Shown one piece after another: positions 34,187 to 42,698 of a stretch of DNA of 64,000 nt (positions are counted from its first letter, which is position 1; each line of letters begins with the position of its first letter). A program made the position numbers and the translations under genes. Origin of the DNA: Pseudovibrio exalbescens (GTDB lineage: Bacteria > Pseudomonadota > Alphaproteobacteria > Rhizobiales > Stappiaceae); the NCBI RefSeq assembly GCF_028737195.1, contig NZ_JAQZAJ010000006.1:186001-250000 (forward strand), given 5' to 3'. A model generated the notes under the pieces. The model saw nothing but the letters and a program-made list of their open reading frames with translations. It did not search any database and was not told where the DNA came from.

Positions 34187-34263
34187 TGGAAAATTTTCTG
34201 CATTCCAAATGGAAAAATTTCCATTTGTGAAGAAAATGATGCTGTATAATAGAAAATATTCCA
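34187..34263. promoter_or_regulatory. RpiR operator cluster in the divergent promoter
   Basis: Three related dyads: GGAAAATTTTC (34188-34198); a perfect dyad with 10-bp arms CAAATGGAAA and TTTCCATTTG around AA (34206-34227); and GAAAATATTC followed by CAT (34252-34263). All contain GAAA-N2-TTC cores spaced within about 75 bases, between the rpiR start and the oxidase gene. Confidence 0.65.
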
Positions 34264-34347
34264 TTATTTCTTGATGAATCTCTCTCATGCGGGTAGGCTT
34301 CTTCTTAGCCGATAGAAAGTTTTCCATCTCAAGAGGGAGTAAGGGAT

Positions 34348-35829
34348 TTGGATCCGAAAGCCGTTGTCGAGCAGTTGGCGAAACTGGTTGCCCCAGAGCA
34401 GATCAACACCAACGAAGATGATCTGTACGTGGCCTCCGCAGATCGATACAAGAAGTATGCTTTTGCAAGAAACGTTCTTGATGTCCCTGCGCCGGTCGCC
34501 ATCGTTTACCCAAAGACCGCAGAGCAGGTCAGCGAACTGCTGAAGTTCTGTAATGAATACGACATCAACGTCATTCCGCGCGCGGGCATGACCGCGACTG
34601 AAGGTGGTCTGGAAAACTGGAAAGACACCACGCTGGTCATTGATACCCAAAAGTTGGACCAGATCGTCAAGATCGACACCTATAACAGTCAGGCTACTGT
34701 TCAGGCAGGCGTGCCGCTACAGGTTCTCGAAGACGAGCTGCGCAAGCTGGGATACACCACAGGTCATTCACCGCAATCCAAGCCGGTGGCCAAGTTTGGT
34801 GGTCTGGTGGCGACACGAAGCATTGGCCAGTTCTCTACCCTCTACGGCGGTATCGAGGATATGGTGGTTGGTCTGGAATGCGTGTTCCCGGACGGCACTG
34901 TTTCTCGCGTCAAGAATGTGTCCCGTCGCGCTGGCGGTCCAGACATCCGCCACATCGTGATCGGTAACGAAGGCGCACTGTGCTACATCACCGAAGTCAC
35001 GGTGAAGATCTTCAAGTACTATCCAGAGAACAACAAGTTCTATGGTTACCTGACCAAGGACATTGAAACGGGCATCAAGATCCTGCGCGAAGTGATGGTC
35101 AATGGTTTCCGTCCATCCGTTGCACGTGCCTACTCTGAAGAAGATGCAGCGCAACACTTCTACCATTTCTACGAAGGCAAGTGCATTGTCTTGTTCATGG
35201 CAGAAGGCCCGAAGGGTATCGTCGAGGCAACAGGCGTAGCCATTGAAGAGGCAGTCAAGAAATTCGAAGAAGGCATCATCAAGCAAGTCGATAGCAAGCT
35301 GATCGAGGATTGGTTCAATCACCTGAACTGGTCACAGCAAGACATCGATGATGAGTATGCCGAGATGCGTACCAATGCGTCTCATGCAGGCTATACCACT
35401 GAGATTTCTGCGGATTGGGAGACAATTCCGAAAATCTATGACGCGGTCATAGCTCGGGTTCGCGCTGAGTTCGAGCGTGCAGACGATCTGACCATGCTTG
35501 GTGGTCACTCGTCTCACAGCTATCTGAATGGGACGAACATGTATTTCGTCTACAACTACAAGATCAACTGCGAGCCAGAAGACGAGTTGATCACCTACCA
35601 CCATCCTATCCAGAAGATCATCGTGGAAGAAACGCTAAAACATGGCGGTTCCATGTGTCACCACCACGGTATCGGGAAGTACCGCAGTGAGTGGACCAAG
35701 GATGAGCATGGTAGCGCTTACTACATGCTTGAGAAGCTCAAGGAAGCCTTTGATCCAAAAGGCATCATGAACCACGGCACCATTTATCCGGTGAAGGAGC
35801 TGAACAAGTACATCTATCAGCAGGACTAA
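34348..35829 (+). CDS. FAD-linked oxidase (GlcD/alkylglycerone-phosphate-synthase-like)
   Basis: A 493-residue flavoenzyme with a TTG start at 34348, preceded by GAGGGAG. The PCMH-type FAD domain spans about residues 45-230 (PVAIVYPKTAEQV, NVIPRAGMTATEGG, GNEGALCYITEVTVK). The C-terminal cap domain carries the triple-histidine motif GGSMCHHHGIGKYR (His438-440), as in alkylglycerone phosphate synthase and related hydroxy-acid dehydrogenases. It is encoded with EtfB and EtfA, so it most likely passes electrons from a hydroxyl substrate to the electron-transfer flavoprotein. No membrane or export signal. The substrate is unknown; a polyol, aldonate or hydroxy acid suits the neighbouring SDR and kinase. 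First gene of the operon. Confidence 0.87.
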   Translation: MDPKAVVEQLAKLVAPEQINTNEDDLYVASADRYKKYAFARNVLDVPAPVAIVYPKTAEQVSELLKFCNEYDINVIPRAGMTATEGGLENWKDTTLVIDTQKLDQIVKIDTYNSQATVQAGVPLQVLEDELRKLGYTTGHSPQSKPVAKFGGLVATRSIGQFSTLYGGIEDMVVGLECVFPDGTVSRVKNVSRRAGGPDIRHIVIGNEGALCYITEVTVKIFKYYPENNKFYGYLTKDIETGIKILREVMVNGFRPSVARAYSEEDAAQHFYHFYEGKCIVLFMAEGPKGIVEATGVAIEEAVKKFEEGIIKQVDSKLIEDWFNHLNWSQQDIDDEYAEMRTNASHAGYTTEISADWETIPKIYDAVIARVRAEFERADDLTMLGGHSSHSYLNGTNMYFVYNYKINCEPEDELITYHHPIQKIIVEETLKHGGSMCHHHGIGKYRSEWTKDEHGSAYYMLEKLKEAFDPKGIMNHGTIYPVKELNKYIYQQD

Positions 35830-35918
35830 TCGCCTCTGAGTAAGGGCCAGCAGGTCATGTGGGAGCTTGATTTCCTGCTGGCCCCTTCAAAAACGATCTC
35901 TATTTGTGGGAGGAACCT

Positions 35919-37220
35919 ATGCAAACAGAGAATTTTAAACGCTATTTCCAGTTTTTCTTGGTTGTTATTGCAGCAGGGGCAATTTTTCCTATTGTCTATT
36001 TGCGCACCAACTATCAAGAGACAATCCTAGAAGTTTTCAACCTGTCTCTGCCAGACTTGAATAATTTCTATTCTGTCTTGGGCATGACCTTTGTTGTTGG
36101 GTACATCCCCAGTGGTCTGTTGAGCGACCGCTTCTCGGCCAAATGGCTGCTTGCAATTTCTCTACTTGGCACAGCTATTTGCGGCTTCTGGTTCGGTACA
36201 GTTCCAGATCAATCTCAAGTTCGCATCATCTTCCTGCTTTGGGGCTTCTTCACTGTGTTCACCTTCTGGAGTGCACACATGAAGATGGTCAAGATGCTCG
36301 CGCGCGCCAATGAAGAAGGCCGTTTCTTCGGCATTATGGACGGCGGACGTGGCGTCGTTGAAGCTGTCATGGGCACAATCGGCCTTGCCATCTTCGCATC
36401 AATCCTGGGCACCAGCGTCGGCGTTGAAGACAAGACATCCGCGCTCGTGGCGGTGATCAACCTCTACTCGGCAATCGTTCTGGCGACTGCAGTTCTTGTC
36501 ATCTTCTTCGTTGACAGCGAAAAGAACTTGCTTGCGCACGCTGAAAACAGCGGCGAACGGGCAGAATCTGAAAAGTTCCAGCTCAGCAAAATTGGCGTGC
36601 TTCTCAAGAACGGCAACGTGTTCTTGATGGGTAGCATCATCTTCATGGGTTATGCCGTTTTCTGGACCGTTTACTATCTCGGTGGCTTCTTGCAGACCAA
36701 TGTGGGCGTGGATGCGGTAACAGCTGGTACCGTGACGGCCATCGTTCTTTGGATGCGTCCTGTGGGTGGCTTTGTGGGTGGTTTCCTTGCCGACCGTTTT
36801 GGTAGAGCGCAGGTGATCTGCTGTGCCATGCTCGGTGCGGCCTCCTTGCTGGTTGTTCTTACCATTCTGCCGGTGACTTCCGGGTCCCTTTTCTACGTGG
36901 TTATCGTCGCTCTTGGCGCCTTCCTCTATGCCATTCGCGGAACCTATTGGTCCTTGTTGGGTCAATGCGGCATCAGCGTAGCCATGATGGGTACAGCCAT
37001 TGGTGTGATCTCCTTTGTGGGCTACCTGCCTGACATCATCCTGCCTCAGCTGAACACGTTCCTATGGAACACTTTCGGCGACACTGGCGGCTACAACGCG
37101 TACTTCATTGTCAGTGCTGGCCTCGGCGTCGTTGGTGCAATTCTTGCCCTGATCCATGCGCGGATCAATAAGCCGGCAACGGTTGTAGATACTGAAATCA
37201 AACCAGTACCTGAAAGCTGA
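35919..37220 (+). CDS. MFS transporter of the oxidase/Etf operon
   Basis: A 433-residue permease with twelve predicted helices. The start at 35919 (MQTENFKRYFQFF) follows GGGAGG; the frame from 35904 is not supported. The MFS A-motif appears as PSGLLSDRFSAKW and again as GFLADRFGRAQ in the second half. A gap of 89 bases separates it from the oxidase gene. Its stop overlaps the etfB start (TGATG), so it is part of the operon and is the likely importer of the operon's carbohydrate-like substrate. The sequence style resembles hexuronate/organic-acid MFS proteins, but I cannot assign a substrate. Confidence 0.87.
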   Translation: MQTENFKRYFQFFLVVIAAGAIFPIVYLRTNYQETILEVFNLSLPDLNNFYSVLGMTFVVGYIPSGLLSDRFSAKWLLAISLLGTAICGFWFGTVPDQSQVRIIFLLWGFFTVFTFWSAHMKMVKMLARANEEGRFFGIMDGGRGVVEAVMGTIGLAIFASILGTSVGVEDKTSALVAVINLYSAIVLATAVLVIFFVDSEKNLLAHAENSGERAESEKFQLSKIGVLLKNGNVFLMGSIIFMGYAVFWTVYYLGGFLQTNVGVDAVTAGTVTAIVLWMRPVGGFVGGFLADRFGRAQVICCAMLGAASLLVVLTILPVTSGSLFYVVIVALGAFLYAIRGTYWSLLGQCGISVAMMGTAIGVISFVGYLPDIILPQLNTFLWNTFGDTGGYNAYFIVSAGLGVVGAILALIHARINKPATVVDTEIKPVPES

Positions 37221-38014
37221 TGAAACTTGTTTGTGTAGTGAAGTTTGTCCCGGATGTGGATCGCTTTGAGTACGATCACGAAAAGCACGTCCTCATCCGG
37301 GAGGGCAGCCGGATGATGATCAATCCGGACGACGGGTGCGCCATTGGTTTCGCCCTTGAGATGAAGAAACGGAATCCTGAGATCTTCATCGAAGTGCTGA
37401 CAATGGCCCCCGCCTCCGTGGTCCCGCTGGTTGAAGACATCCTCCGTGTGGGGGTGGATCAGGGGACCATCATCTCCGACCGGTCTTATGCCGGCAGCGA
37501 CAGCTGGGTAACAAGTCGTATCCTGGGCCGCTATCTGGCGACTACTGAGTATGACTGCATTTTGACCGGAAGCCAGGCGATTGATGGAGACACCTCTCAT
37601 GTGCCTCCGCAACTTGGAGAGATCCTCGGCTTGGGACAAATCTCCGGCATCACCAAGGTGGAAGAAGACAGCTTCGGCTCTGAAAGCGCGGTGGTGGAAG
37701 TAGACGATGAAGAGGCAGTTACGACCTATGAGCTGAACCTGCCGGCCATTTTGAGTTTTTCCCGAAAGAGCAAGTGTCGTTTGCCACACGTGCGCTTCAA
37801 GGACCGAAAGAAAGACGTAACGGACCGCATAAAGGTTTTGAGCAATGACGAGCTTGGGTTTGCCAAGGGCGAAGTTGGGCTCAAGGGGTCTTTGACCAAA
37901 GTGGCCAAGGCCTACACCAGAAAATATGAAAGCGGTGCCCAGCTAAGGGTCGCCGCGGATGACAATGGCGTGGAAACGGTACTCAAGTTTTTGAAAGAAA
38001 AAAGATTTCTTTAG
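37220..38014 (+). CDS. etfB: electron transfer flavoprotein beta subunit
   Basis: A 264-residue EtfB. N-terminus MKLVCVVKFVPDVDRFEYD; the nucleotide-binding signature reads CILTGSQAIDGDTSHVPPQLGE. The IDGDT form occurs in FixA-, CarD- and lactate-dehydrogenase-linked Etfs rather than in the housekeeping mitochondrial-type EtfB (IDDD). This raises the possibility of FAD instead of AMP in the beta subunit, and thus of a bifurcating/confurcating or NAD-linked Etf. Overlaps the MFS gene by one base and abuts etfA. Its partner dehydrogenase is probably the FAD-linked oxidase of the same operon. No EtfQO (Etf:quinone oxidoreductase) gene is in the window. Confidence 0.9.
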   Translation: MKLVCVVKFVPDVDRFEYDHEKHVLIREGSRMMINPDDGCAIGFALEMKKRNPEIFIEVLTMAPASVVPLVEDILRVGVDQGTIISDRSYAGSDSWVTSRILGRYLATTEYDCILTGSQAIDGDTSHVPPQLGEILGLGQISGITKVEEDSFGSESAVVEVDDEEAVTTYELNLPAILSFSRKSKCRLPHVRFKDRKKDVTDRIKVLSNDELGFAKGEVGLKGSLTKVAKAYTRKYESGAQLRVAADDNGVETVLKFLKEKRFL

Positions 38015-38015
38015 C

Positions 38016-38975
38016 ATGAACCGAGCACTCATCTTCATAGAGCAGAACAACGAAAGGCTCGCGCCGGAACTGCTGGCAGTGGCTGACCAGATCCATGGGC
38101 CGCAGCCGTTCGAGACCTATGCGGTTGTGATCAACGGCGACGTCGGTTCGCTGGTCGGCCAGTTCGACACGGTCATCAGTGTTGAGGATGAGGCACTTCA
38201 GGCCCACGATCAGATGGCTTTGGCCGATGTGGTTGCCGGGCTGCATGCTGAGCACCAGTTTGACAGCATCGTCGTGGCAGCCACGGCAGCTGGCAAGATG
38301 TTGGCTCCCCGTGTCGCCATGAAGATCAATTGTGGTCTCGTAGCTGATGTAACCGAGATTTCCCGGCAAAACGACAAGCTGCGTCTTGTGCGTCCAGCTT
38401 ATGGTGGCCGGATGATGGCTGCCATTGAGATGCAGGGTGATGGCCCGGTCATGCTTACTGTTCGCCCCGGAGTGTTCCGTGGCCCTGGCGAGCAGCACCA
38501 CAAGGCAACGCAAGTCATTGAGCCCAAGGGATTGCGTTATCGGCTAGGTGGCATCCGCCAGATCAAGAGGGAGAGCAAGCAGCTTTCCTACGATATTCGT
38601 GAAGCAGATGTTCTGGTTTCTGGCGGTGGCGGTGTGGCGCGCGGTTTTGAACTGCTTGAGCCCTTGGCAAAAGCGCTTGGCGGCAAGGTGGCTGCAAGCC
38701 GGGCCATCGTCGACCGAGGACTAATTTCAAGAAGTGTTCAAGTGGGACAGTCAGGCAAGACGGTCAGTCCGCGCCTGTATCTGGCACTTGGGATACATGG
38801 CGCTATCCAGCACGTCGTTGCATTGGATGAGGTTGAGTACATCATCTCAGTCAACACCAACCCGGATGCACCAATCTGCAGCCTCTCAGACATCGTTGTC
38901 GAAGGGGATGCGGTTATATTTGTAGAAAAACTGCTCGAGAAGATACGGGAGGAGCAAATCAATGCAAATAACTGA
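38016..38975 (+). CDS. etfA: electron transfer flavoprotein alpha subunit
   Basis: A 319-residue EtfA with the C-terminal FAD-binding module intact: GLISRSVQVGQSGKTVSPRLY in part (VGQSGKTVSPRLYLALGIHG), then AIQHVV and NTNPDAPICSLSDIVVEGD. The N-terminal domain (ALIFIEQNNERLAPELLAVA) pairs with EtfB. It starts one base after etfB and overlaps the SDR gene by 14 bases, a tight operon. It holds the FAD that accepts electrons from the dehydrogenase. In classical Etf these go to EtfQO and quinone; in confurcating types they go to NAD+ together with ferredoxin. Confidence 0.92.
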   Translation: MNRALIFIEQNNERLAPELLAVADQIHGPQPFETYAVVINGDVGSLVGQFDTVISVEDEALQAHDQMALADVVAGLHAEHQFDSIVVAATAAGKMLAPRVAMKINCGLVADVTEISRQNDKLRLVRPAYGGRMMAAIEMQGDGPVMLTVRPGVFRGPGEQHHKATQVIEPKGLRYRLGGIRQIKRESKQLSYDIREADVLVSGGGGVARGFELLEPLAKALGGKVAASRAIVDRGLISRSVQVGQSGKTVSPRLYLALGIHGAIQHVVALDEVEYIISVNTNPDAPICSLSDIVVEGDAVIFVEKLLEKIREEQINANN

Positions 38976-39741
38976 TTTCAATATGGATTTCTTTTCGCTG
39001 AAGGGCAAGAATGCGATCGTTACCGGCGGTAATGGCGGTCTGGGGCAAGCCTTTAGTGCGGCGCTTGCCAACGCTGGTGCAAATGTCCTGGTTCCTAGCC
39101 TTTGCGATGACGATGGGACGACCCGCAAGCTGGTGGAGGGCTGTGGTGTTGAATATGAGTTCGTCGAGGCTGACATTACTGCGGAAGGCGAGTGCAAGCG
39201 TGTTGTTGAACATTGCGTCAACAAGTGGGGCAGCATCGACATTCTGATTAACTGTGCGGGGATCAGTATCAACGAACAGGACATCACCAAGTATGGTCGT
39301 GCTCAGTGGGACAAGATGGTTGCGGTTAACCTGACAGCTGCCTTTGAGATGATCCACGAATGCTGCACCTTCATGATCAAACAGAAGAGCGGCAAGATCA
39401 TAAACATTGCCTCCCTCTACTCTTTCTTGGGTGGGCAGTGGTCTCCGGCTTATGCATCTACCAAACACGGGATCGTTGGTCTGACCAAATCCATGTGTGA
39501 TGAGCTTGCTCAGTTCAACATTCAGGTGAACGCAATAGCGCCGGGCTACTTCGCGACCCCGCTGACCGAGATGACCCGCAGCGATGAAAAGCGGAATGCG
39601 GAAATTCTCTCGCACATTCCGGCAAACCGCTGGGGATGGACTGCCGACCTGATGGGCGCAACCATCTTCCTCGCAAGTGCTGCATCTAACTACGTCAACG
39701 GCTCCACCGTGACCGTGGACGGTGGCTATCTGATGCGCTAA
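38962..39741 (+). CDS. short-chain dehydrogenase/reductase (KduD-like)
   Basis: A 259-residue classical SDR. Rossmann motif TGGNGGLG (residues 22-29), NCAGIS strand motif, and the Ser-Tyr-Lys triad in NIASLYS and YASTKHG. The C-terminus ends in the usual VNGSTVTVDGGYLMR. The GGGAGGAG site before 38962 supports this start, within the end of etfA. Similar SDRs (KduD, gluconate and polyol dehydrogenases) oxidise or reduce keto-sugars or aldonates with NAD(P). Here it probably acts before or after the flavin oxidase on the same molecule, ahead of the kinase (inference). Confidence 0.9.
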   Translation: MQITDFNMDFFSLKGKNAIVTGGNGGLGQAFSAALANAGANVLVPSLCDDDGTTRKLVEGCGVEYEFVEADITAEGECKRVVEHCVNKWGSIDILINCAGISINEQDITKYGRAQWDKMVAVNLTAAFEMIHECCTFMIKQKSGKIINIASLYSFLGGQWSPAYASTKHGIVGLTKSMCDELAQFNIQVNAIAPGYFATPLTEMTRSDEKRNAEILSHIPANRWGWTADLMGATIFLASAASNYVNGSTVTVDGGYLMR

Positions 39742-39756
39742 CTGGACTTGTTGTAA

Positions 39757-41202
39757 ATGACTGAAGAACAATACATTCTCGCCATTGATGGCGGTACACA
39801 AAGCACCAAGGTCGCTATTTTCGATCTGCGTGGTGCAGAGATCTGTTCGCACACGGTGAAGTTGCGTCCCATCGTCTTGTATGGTGACAATCGCGCTGAG
39901 CATCCTGATGATGATCTTTGGGATAGCTTGAAAGACGCGTGTCACAAGGTTTTTGAAAAATTCAAGGGCGATAGAACCAAGATCATCGGTGTCGGACTGG
40001 GGTCTATTCGTTGTTGCCGTGCGCTCATGAATGAGGACGGCAACCTGGTCTCTCCTGTTCAAAGCTGGATGGATATGCGTCTCTCCCGCCCCTATGAACA
40101 TGAAGATGATGCGGTTCGCTGGGTGACAACCACAACGGGATATCTGACCCATCGCTTGACTGGTGCCACCAAGGACACACGCTCCAACTACGTTGGGCCT
40201 TGGCCTATCGATCCAGTTGCGCTGGAGTGGTATGACGACAAGGAAACGTTCGACAGCTACACCACGCCCAGAGAGATGCTCTTCGATCTGGTAGACCCAG
40301 CGACGATCGTTGGCGAAATCACAGCGGCTGCGAGCGAAGCAACGGGCATCCCACAGGGTGTGCCGGTGGCATCCACGGCAAATGACAAGGCGGTGGAAGG
40401 ACTTGGCGCTGGTCTGGTGAATGATGGCACGGCGCTGGTATCTCTTGGCACCTACATCACATCCATGATGGTTGGCGAAGAAAACCGCTTTGACACCAAT
40501 GCGTACTTCGCCAACCCAGGGGCTACACCAGGTGAATTCCTTTATGAAAGCAATGGTATTCGCCGTGGCATGGCTACCGTTACCTGGATCAAGGATCTGC
40601 TGGGCAAGGACATTGTTGAAGCGGCTGAAGGTGCTGGGATGTCTCCAGAGGCGTATCTCAACAAGCTGGCTGCTGAAGAGGTTAGCCCCGGTTGTGATGG
40701 TTTGTACACGGTCCTCCACTGGCTCTCGCACCCTACCCGCCTACACGAGCGCGGTATGATGATTGGCTTCAACGGTACCCACAAAGGTGAGCACATGTTC
40801 CGCTCTGTCTTGGAGGGGATCGCCATGACCATGAAGAACAACACCCAAGCCATGTGTGATGAACGCGGCATCAAACTCGAGAAGATCATCGTCAGCGGTG
40901 GCGGATCCAACGGCGAGTTGTTCATGCAGATCTTTGCAGACGTCTATGGCGTGCCTGCCTACCGCAATGAGGTCAATGGATCCGCAAGCGTCGGTGCAGC
41001 GATATGTGCGGCGCTGGCATTGGGGATCTATCCTGATCGGGAGCAAGCTGTCGAGCACATGGTGCGCAAGCGCGATGTCTTTACGCCTATTCCTGAGAAC
41101 GTGGCGCTCTACAAGGGCATCAATGAAACCGTCTACTGCAATCTTGCATCGCAGATGGAGCCATTGCTGAAAAGATCACATGAGATCTTTCAGGGACGCT
41201 AG
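39757..41202 (+). CDS. FGGY-family carbohydrate kinase
   Basis: A 481-residue kinase of the glycerol/xylulose/fuculose kinase family. Phosphate-binding opening AIDGGTQSTKVAIFD, a Trp-rich substrate region (WMDMRLSRPYE, YVGPWPIDPVALEWYDD), catalytic Asp in STANDKAVEGLGAG, and the C-terminal ATPase signature (GIAMTMKNNTQAM, SGGGSNGELFMQIFADVYG). Phosphorylates a sugar, ketose or polyol at a primary hydroxyl. Last gene of the operon, 15 bases after the SDR, closed by a strong terminator. With the SDR and flavin oxidase it suggests oxidation to a ketose or keto-acid followed by phosphorylation; RpiR may sense the product. Confidence 0.9.
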   Translation: MTEEQYILAIDGGTQSTKVAIFDLRGAEICSHTVKLRPIVLYGDNRAEHPDDDLWDSLKDACHKVFEKFKGDRTKIIGVGLGSIRCCRALMNEDGNLVSPVQSWMDMRLSRPYEHEDDAVRWVTTTTGYLTHRLTGATKDTRSNYVGPWPIDPVALEWYDDKETFDSYTTPREMLFDLVDPATIVGEITAAASEATGIPQGVPVASTANDKAVEGLGAGLVNDGTALVSLGTYITSMMVGEENRFDTNAYFANPGATPGEFLYESNGIRRGMATVTWIKDLLGKDIVEAAEGAGMSPEAYLNKLAAEEVSPGCDGLYTVLHWLSHPTRLHERGMMIGFNGTHKGEHMFRSVLEGIAMTMKNNTQAMCDERGIKLEKIIVSGGGSNGELFMQIFADVYGVPAYRNEVNGSASVGAAICAALALGIYPDREQAVEHMVRKRDVFTPIPENVALYKGINETVYCNLASQMEPLLKRSHEIFQGR

Positions 41203-41232
41203 TCCGAAATAGCGCCCAAAACGCACAATGCA

Positions 41233-41271
41233 GCGCGGAGAGTAAACGTATTCTCCGCGCGATTGCTTTTT
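41233..41271 (+). terminator. rho-independent terminator of the oxidase/Etf/kinase operon
   Basis: A 9-bp perfect stem (GCGCGGAGA 41233-41241 with TCTCCGCGC 41252-41260) followed by GATTGCTTTTT. It lies 30 bases after the kinase stop and before the convergent FAH-family gene. Confidence 0.9.
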
Positions 41272-41300
41272 AAATCAGCCGTTTCCATGGATGAGGCACG

Positions 41301-42146
41301 CTAGCCATCAGCTGCCTTCACACGCTGGGTTTGCGTGCCGAGCCCCTCGATCTCGATATGGACTATATCCCCGTCTTGCAGGTAAACAGGTGGCTTCATG
41401 CCCATGCCAACGCCGGGAGGCGTCCCGGTCGCGATGATGTCCCCCGGGTGCAGGCTCATGAACTGGGATAGGTATGATATGAGGAACGGAATTCGGTAGA
41501 CCATTGTCGACGACGACCCCTCTTGCCGAATGATGCCGTTGACCTGAAGCCTTATTGAAAGCGCATGAGGATCGCCAAGCTCATCTGGCGTGACCAGCCA
41601 CGGACCAACCGGGCCGAACGTGTCTGCGGACTTGCCTTTGGTCCACTGTCCGGACCGCTGGGTTTGGTAGGTGCGCTCGGAAACATCATTCACAATGCAA
41701 TAGCCCGCGACGTGATCCAACGCGTCTTCCTCGCTCACATACTTTGCATGGCGCCCAATGACGACGCCTAGTTCTGCCTCCCAGTCTGTGGTTGTGGAGC
41801 CTCGCGGCAACTCGATCGGGTCGTTAGGGCCACTGATGGCAGAGGTCGCCTTCATGAAGATGATGGGTTCGGGTGGCACCTGCATGCCAGCTTCGGCAGC
41901 GTGATCGGAGTAGTTCAGGCCGATGCAGATGAACTTTCCTGTGCCCGAAACACAGGGCCCTAAGCGCGGCGCATCTTGCACAGTTGGGAGCGCATCCAGA
42001 TCAAGCCTTGCCACCTGCGCCAGACTGTCAGGGTCGAGATTATGGCCCGATAGTTCCGAAACGTGCGCAGAAAGATCCTTGATCTCACCATTGTGAAAAA
42101 TGCCGGGTTTCTCGGCGCCTTTTTCTCCAAACCGCAGAAACTTCAT
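41301..42146 (-). CDS. fumarylacetoacetate-hydrolase-family protein
   Basis: A 281-residue enzyme of the FAH superfamily (2-keto-4-pentenoate hydratase/diketo-deoxy-fuconate hydrolase/oxaloacetate-decarboxylase-like). Visible motifs: FICIGLNYSDHAAEAG with the catalytic His, PIIFMKATSAISGPNDPI, DWEAELGVVIG with the metal-binding Glu residues, and GDIIATGTPPGVGMG near the end. The N-terminal MKFLRFGEKGAEKPGI segment is the short lead domain of this branch. Metal-dependent cleavage or hydration of a 2-keto or diketo acid. It converges on the kinase operon, but no direct pathway link is visible. Single gene; the 71-base gap to hxlR holds nothing notable. Confidence 0.87.
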   Translation of the reverse strand: MKFLRFGEKGAEKPGIFHNGEIKDLSAHVSELSGHNLDPDSLAQVARLDLDALPTVQDAPRLGPCVSGTGKFICIGLNYSDHAAEAGMQVPPEPIIFMKATSAISGPNDPIELPRGSTTTDWEAELGVVIGRHAKYVSEEDALDHVAGYCIVNDVSERTYQTQRSGQWTKGKSADTFGPVGPWLVTPDELGDPHALSIRLQVNGIIRQEGSSSTMVYRIPFLISYLSQFMSLHPGDIIATGTPPGVGMGMKPPVYLQDGDIVHIEIEGLGTQTQRVKAADG

Positions 42147-42217
42147 GAACTCCCCCTTGTTCTTGGAAAGTCCACCCTATCAAGCCCTGTAGGGGTCGCA
42201 AGATAGACCTGCGGCGG

Positions 42218-42601
42218 TCATTCAGCGGCAATTCGTTCACTTAAGGCGGGTGGCAGCTCATCGGACCACCGCCGCAATTCATCAAGGAACGTCAATGCTG
42301 TCTGTCCAAACGGGGTGATTTGATATTCAACGGCCACCGGTGAAGTGTCCAGCACCCGGCGTTCGATCAGCCCATAATCTTCCAGTTGGCGCAGGCGTTC
42401 GGTGATCATTTTCTTGCTGGCCCCGCCGATCATGCGAGCAAGGTCGTTGAAGCGGACAGGTTCATCTTTGAGGTGCCACAGAATTGAGCCTGTCCATTTG
42501 CCGCCGAGAATGCGCATACCCCGTTCAATCGGACACGGGGCACCACAGGCATTCACGGCCTGCTTCCGCCCTTCCCCATCATGGACAATCTTGGCCTTCA
42601 T
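42218..42601 (-). CDS. HxlR-family transcriptional regulator
   Basis: A 127-residue winged-helix protein. The family signature is clear: CPIERGMRILGGKWTGSILWHL, given here in part (RGMRILGGKWTGSILWHL), then FNDLARMIGGASKKMITERLRQLEDYGLIER in pieces. Two cysteines precede the HTH (CGAPCP). In several HxlR proteins (HypR, YodB, QorR) a cysteine in this area senses disulfide stress or electrophiles. The gene is divergent from a GST and a DsbA-like oxidoreductase, with 97 bases between, including an AGTATACT palindrome (42624-42631). It is therefore probably a redox or electrophile-responsive regulator of that pair (inference). Confidence 0.9.
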   Translation of the reverse strand: MKAKIVHDGEGRKQAVNACGAPCPIERGMRILGGKWTGSILWHLKDEPVRFNDLARMIGGASKKMITERLRQLEDYGLIERRVLDTSPVAVEYQITPFGQTALTFLDELRRWSDELPPALSERIAAE

Positions 42602-42698
42602 CAGAAAATCCTAGGTTACCAAAAGTATACTGGTTGCTATTTGAACTCTGATCTACCACGTTGGGGCCAAATGCGACACCCTTTGTTGGAGTAGACCC

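Noticed and set aside
34130-34327. N-terminal extension of the RpiR gene from the longest frame
   Set aside because: The sequence is AT-rich, holds three related dyads and encodes no part of the RpiR fold; the family's normal start motif begins at the TTG at 34129.
38959-40731. 590-codon minus-strand frame across the SDR and kinase genes
   Set aside because: It lies opposite two well-defined enzymes with intact motifs; its translation has no domain character and no ribosome site.
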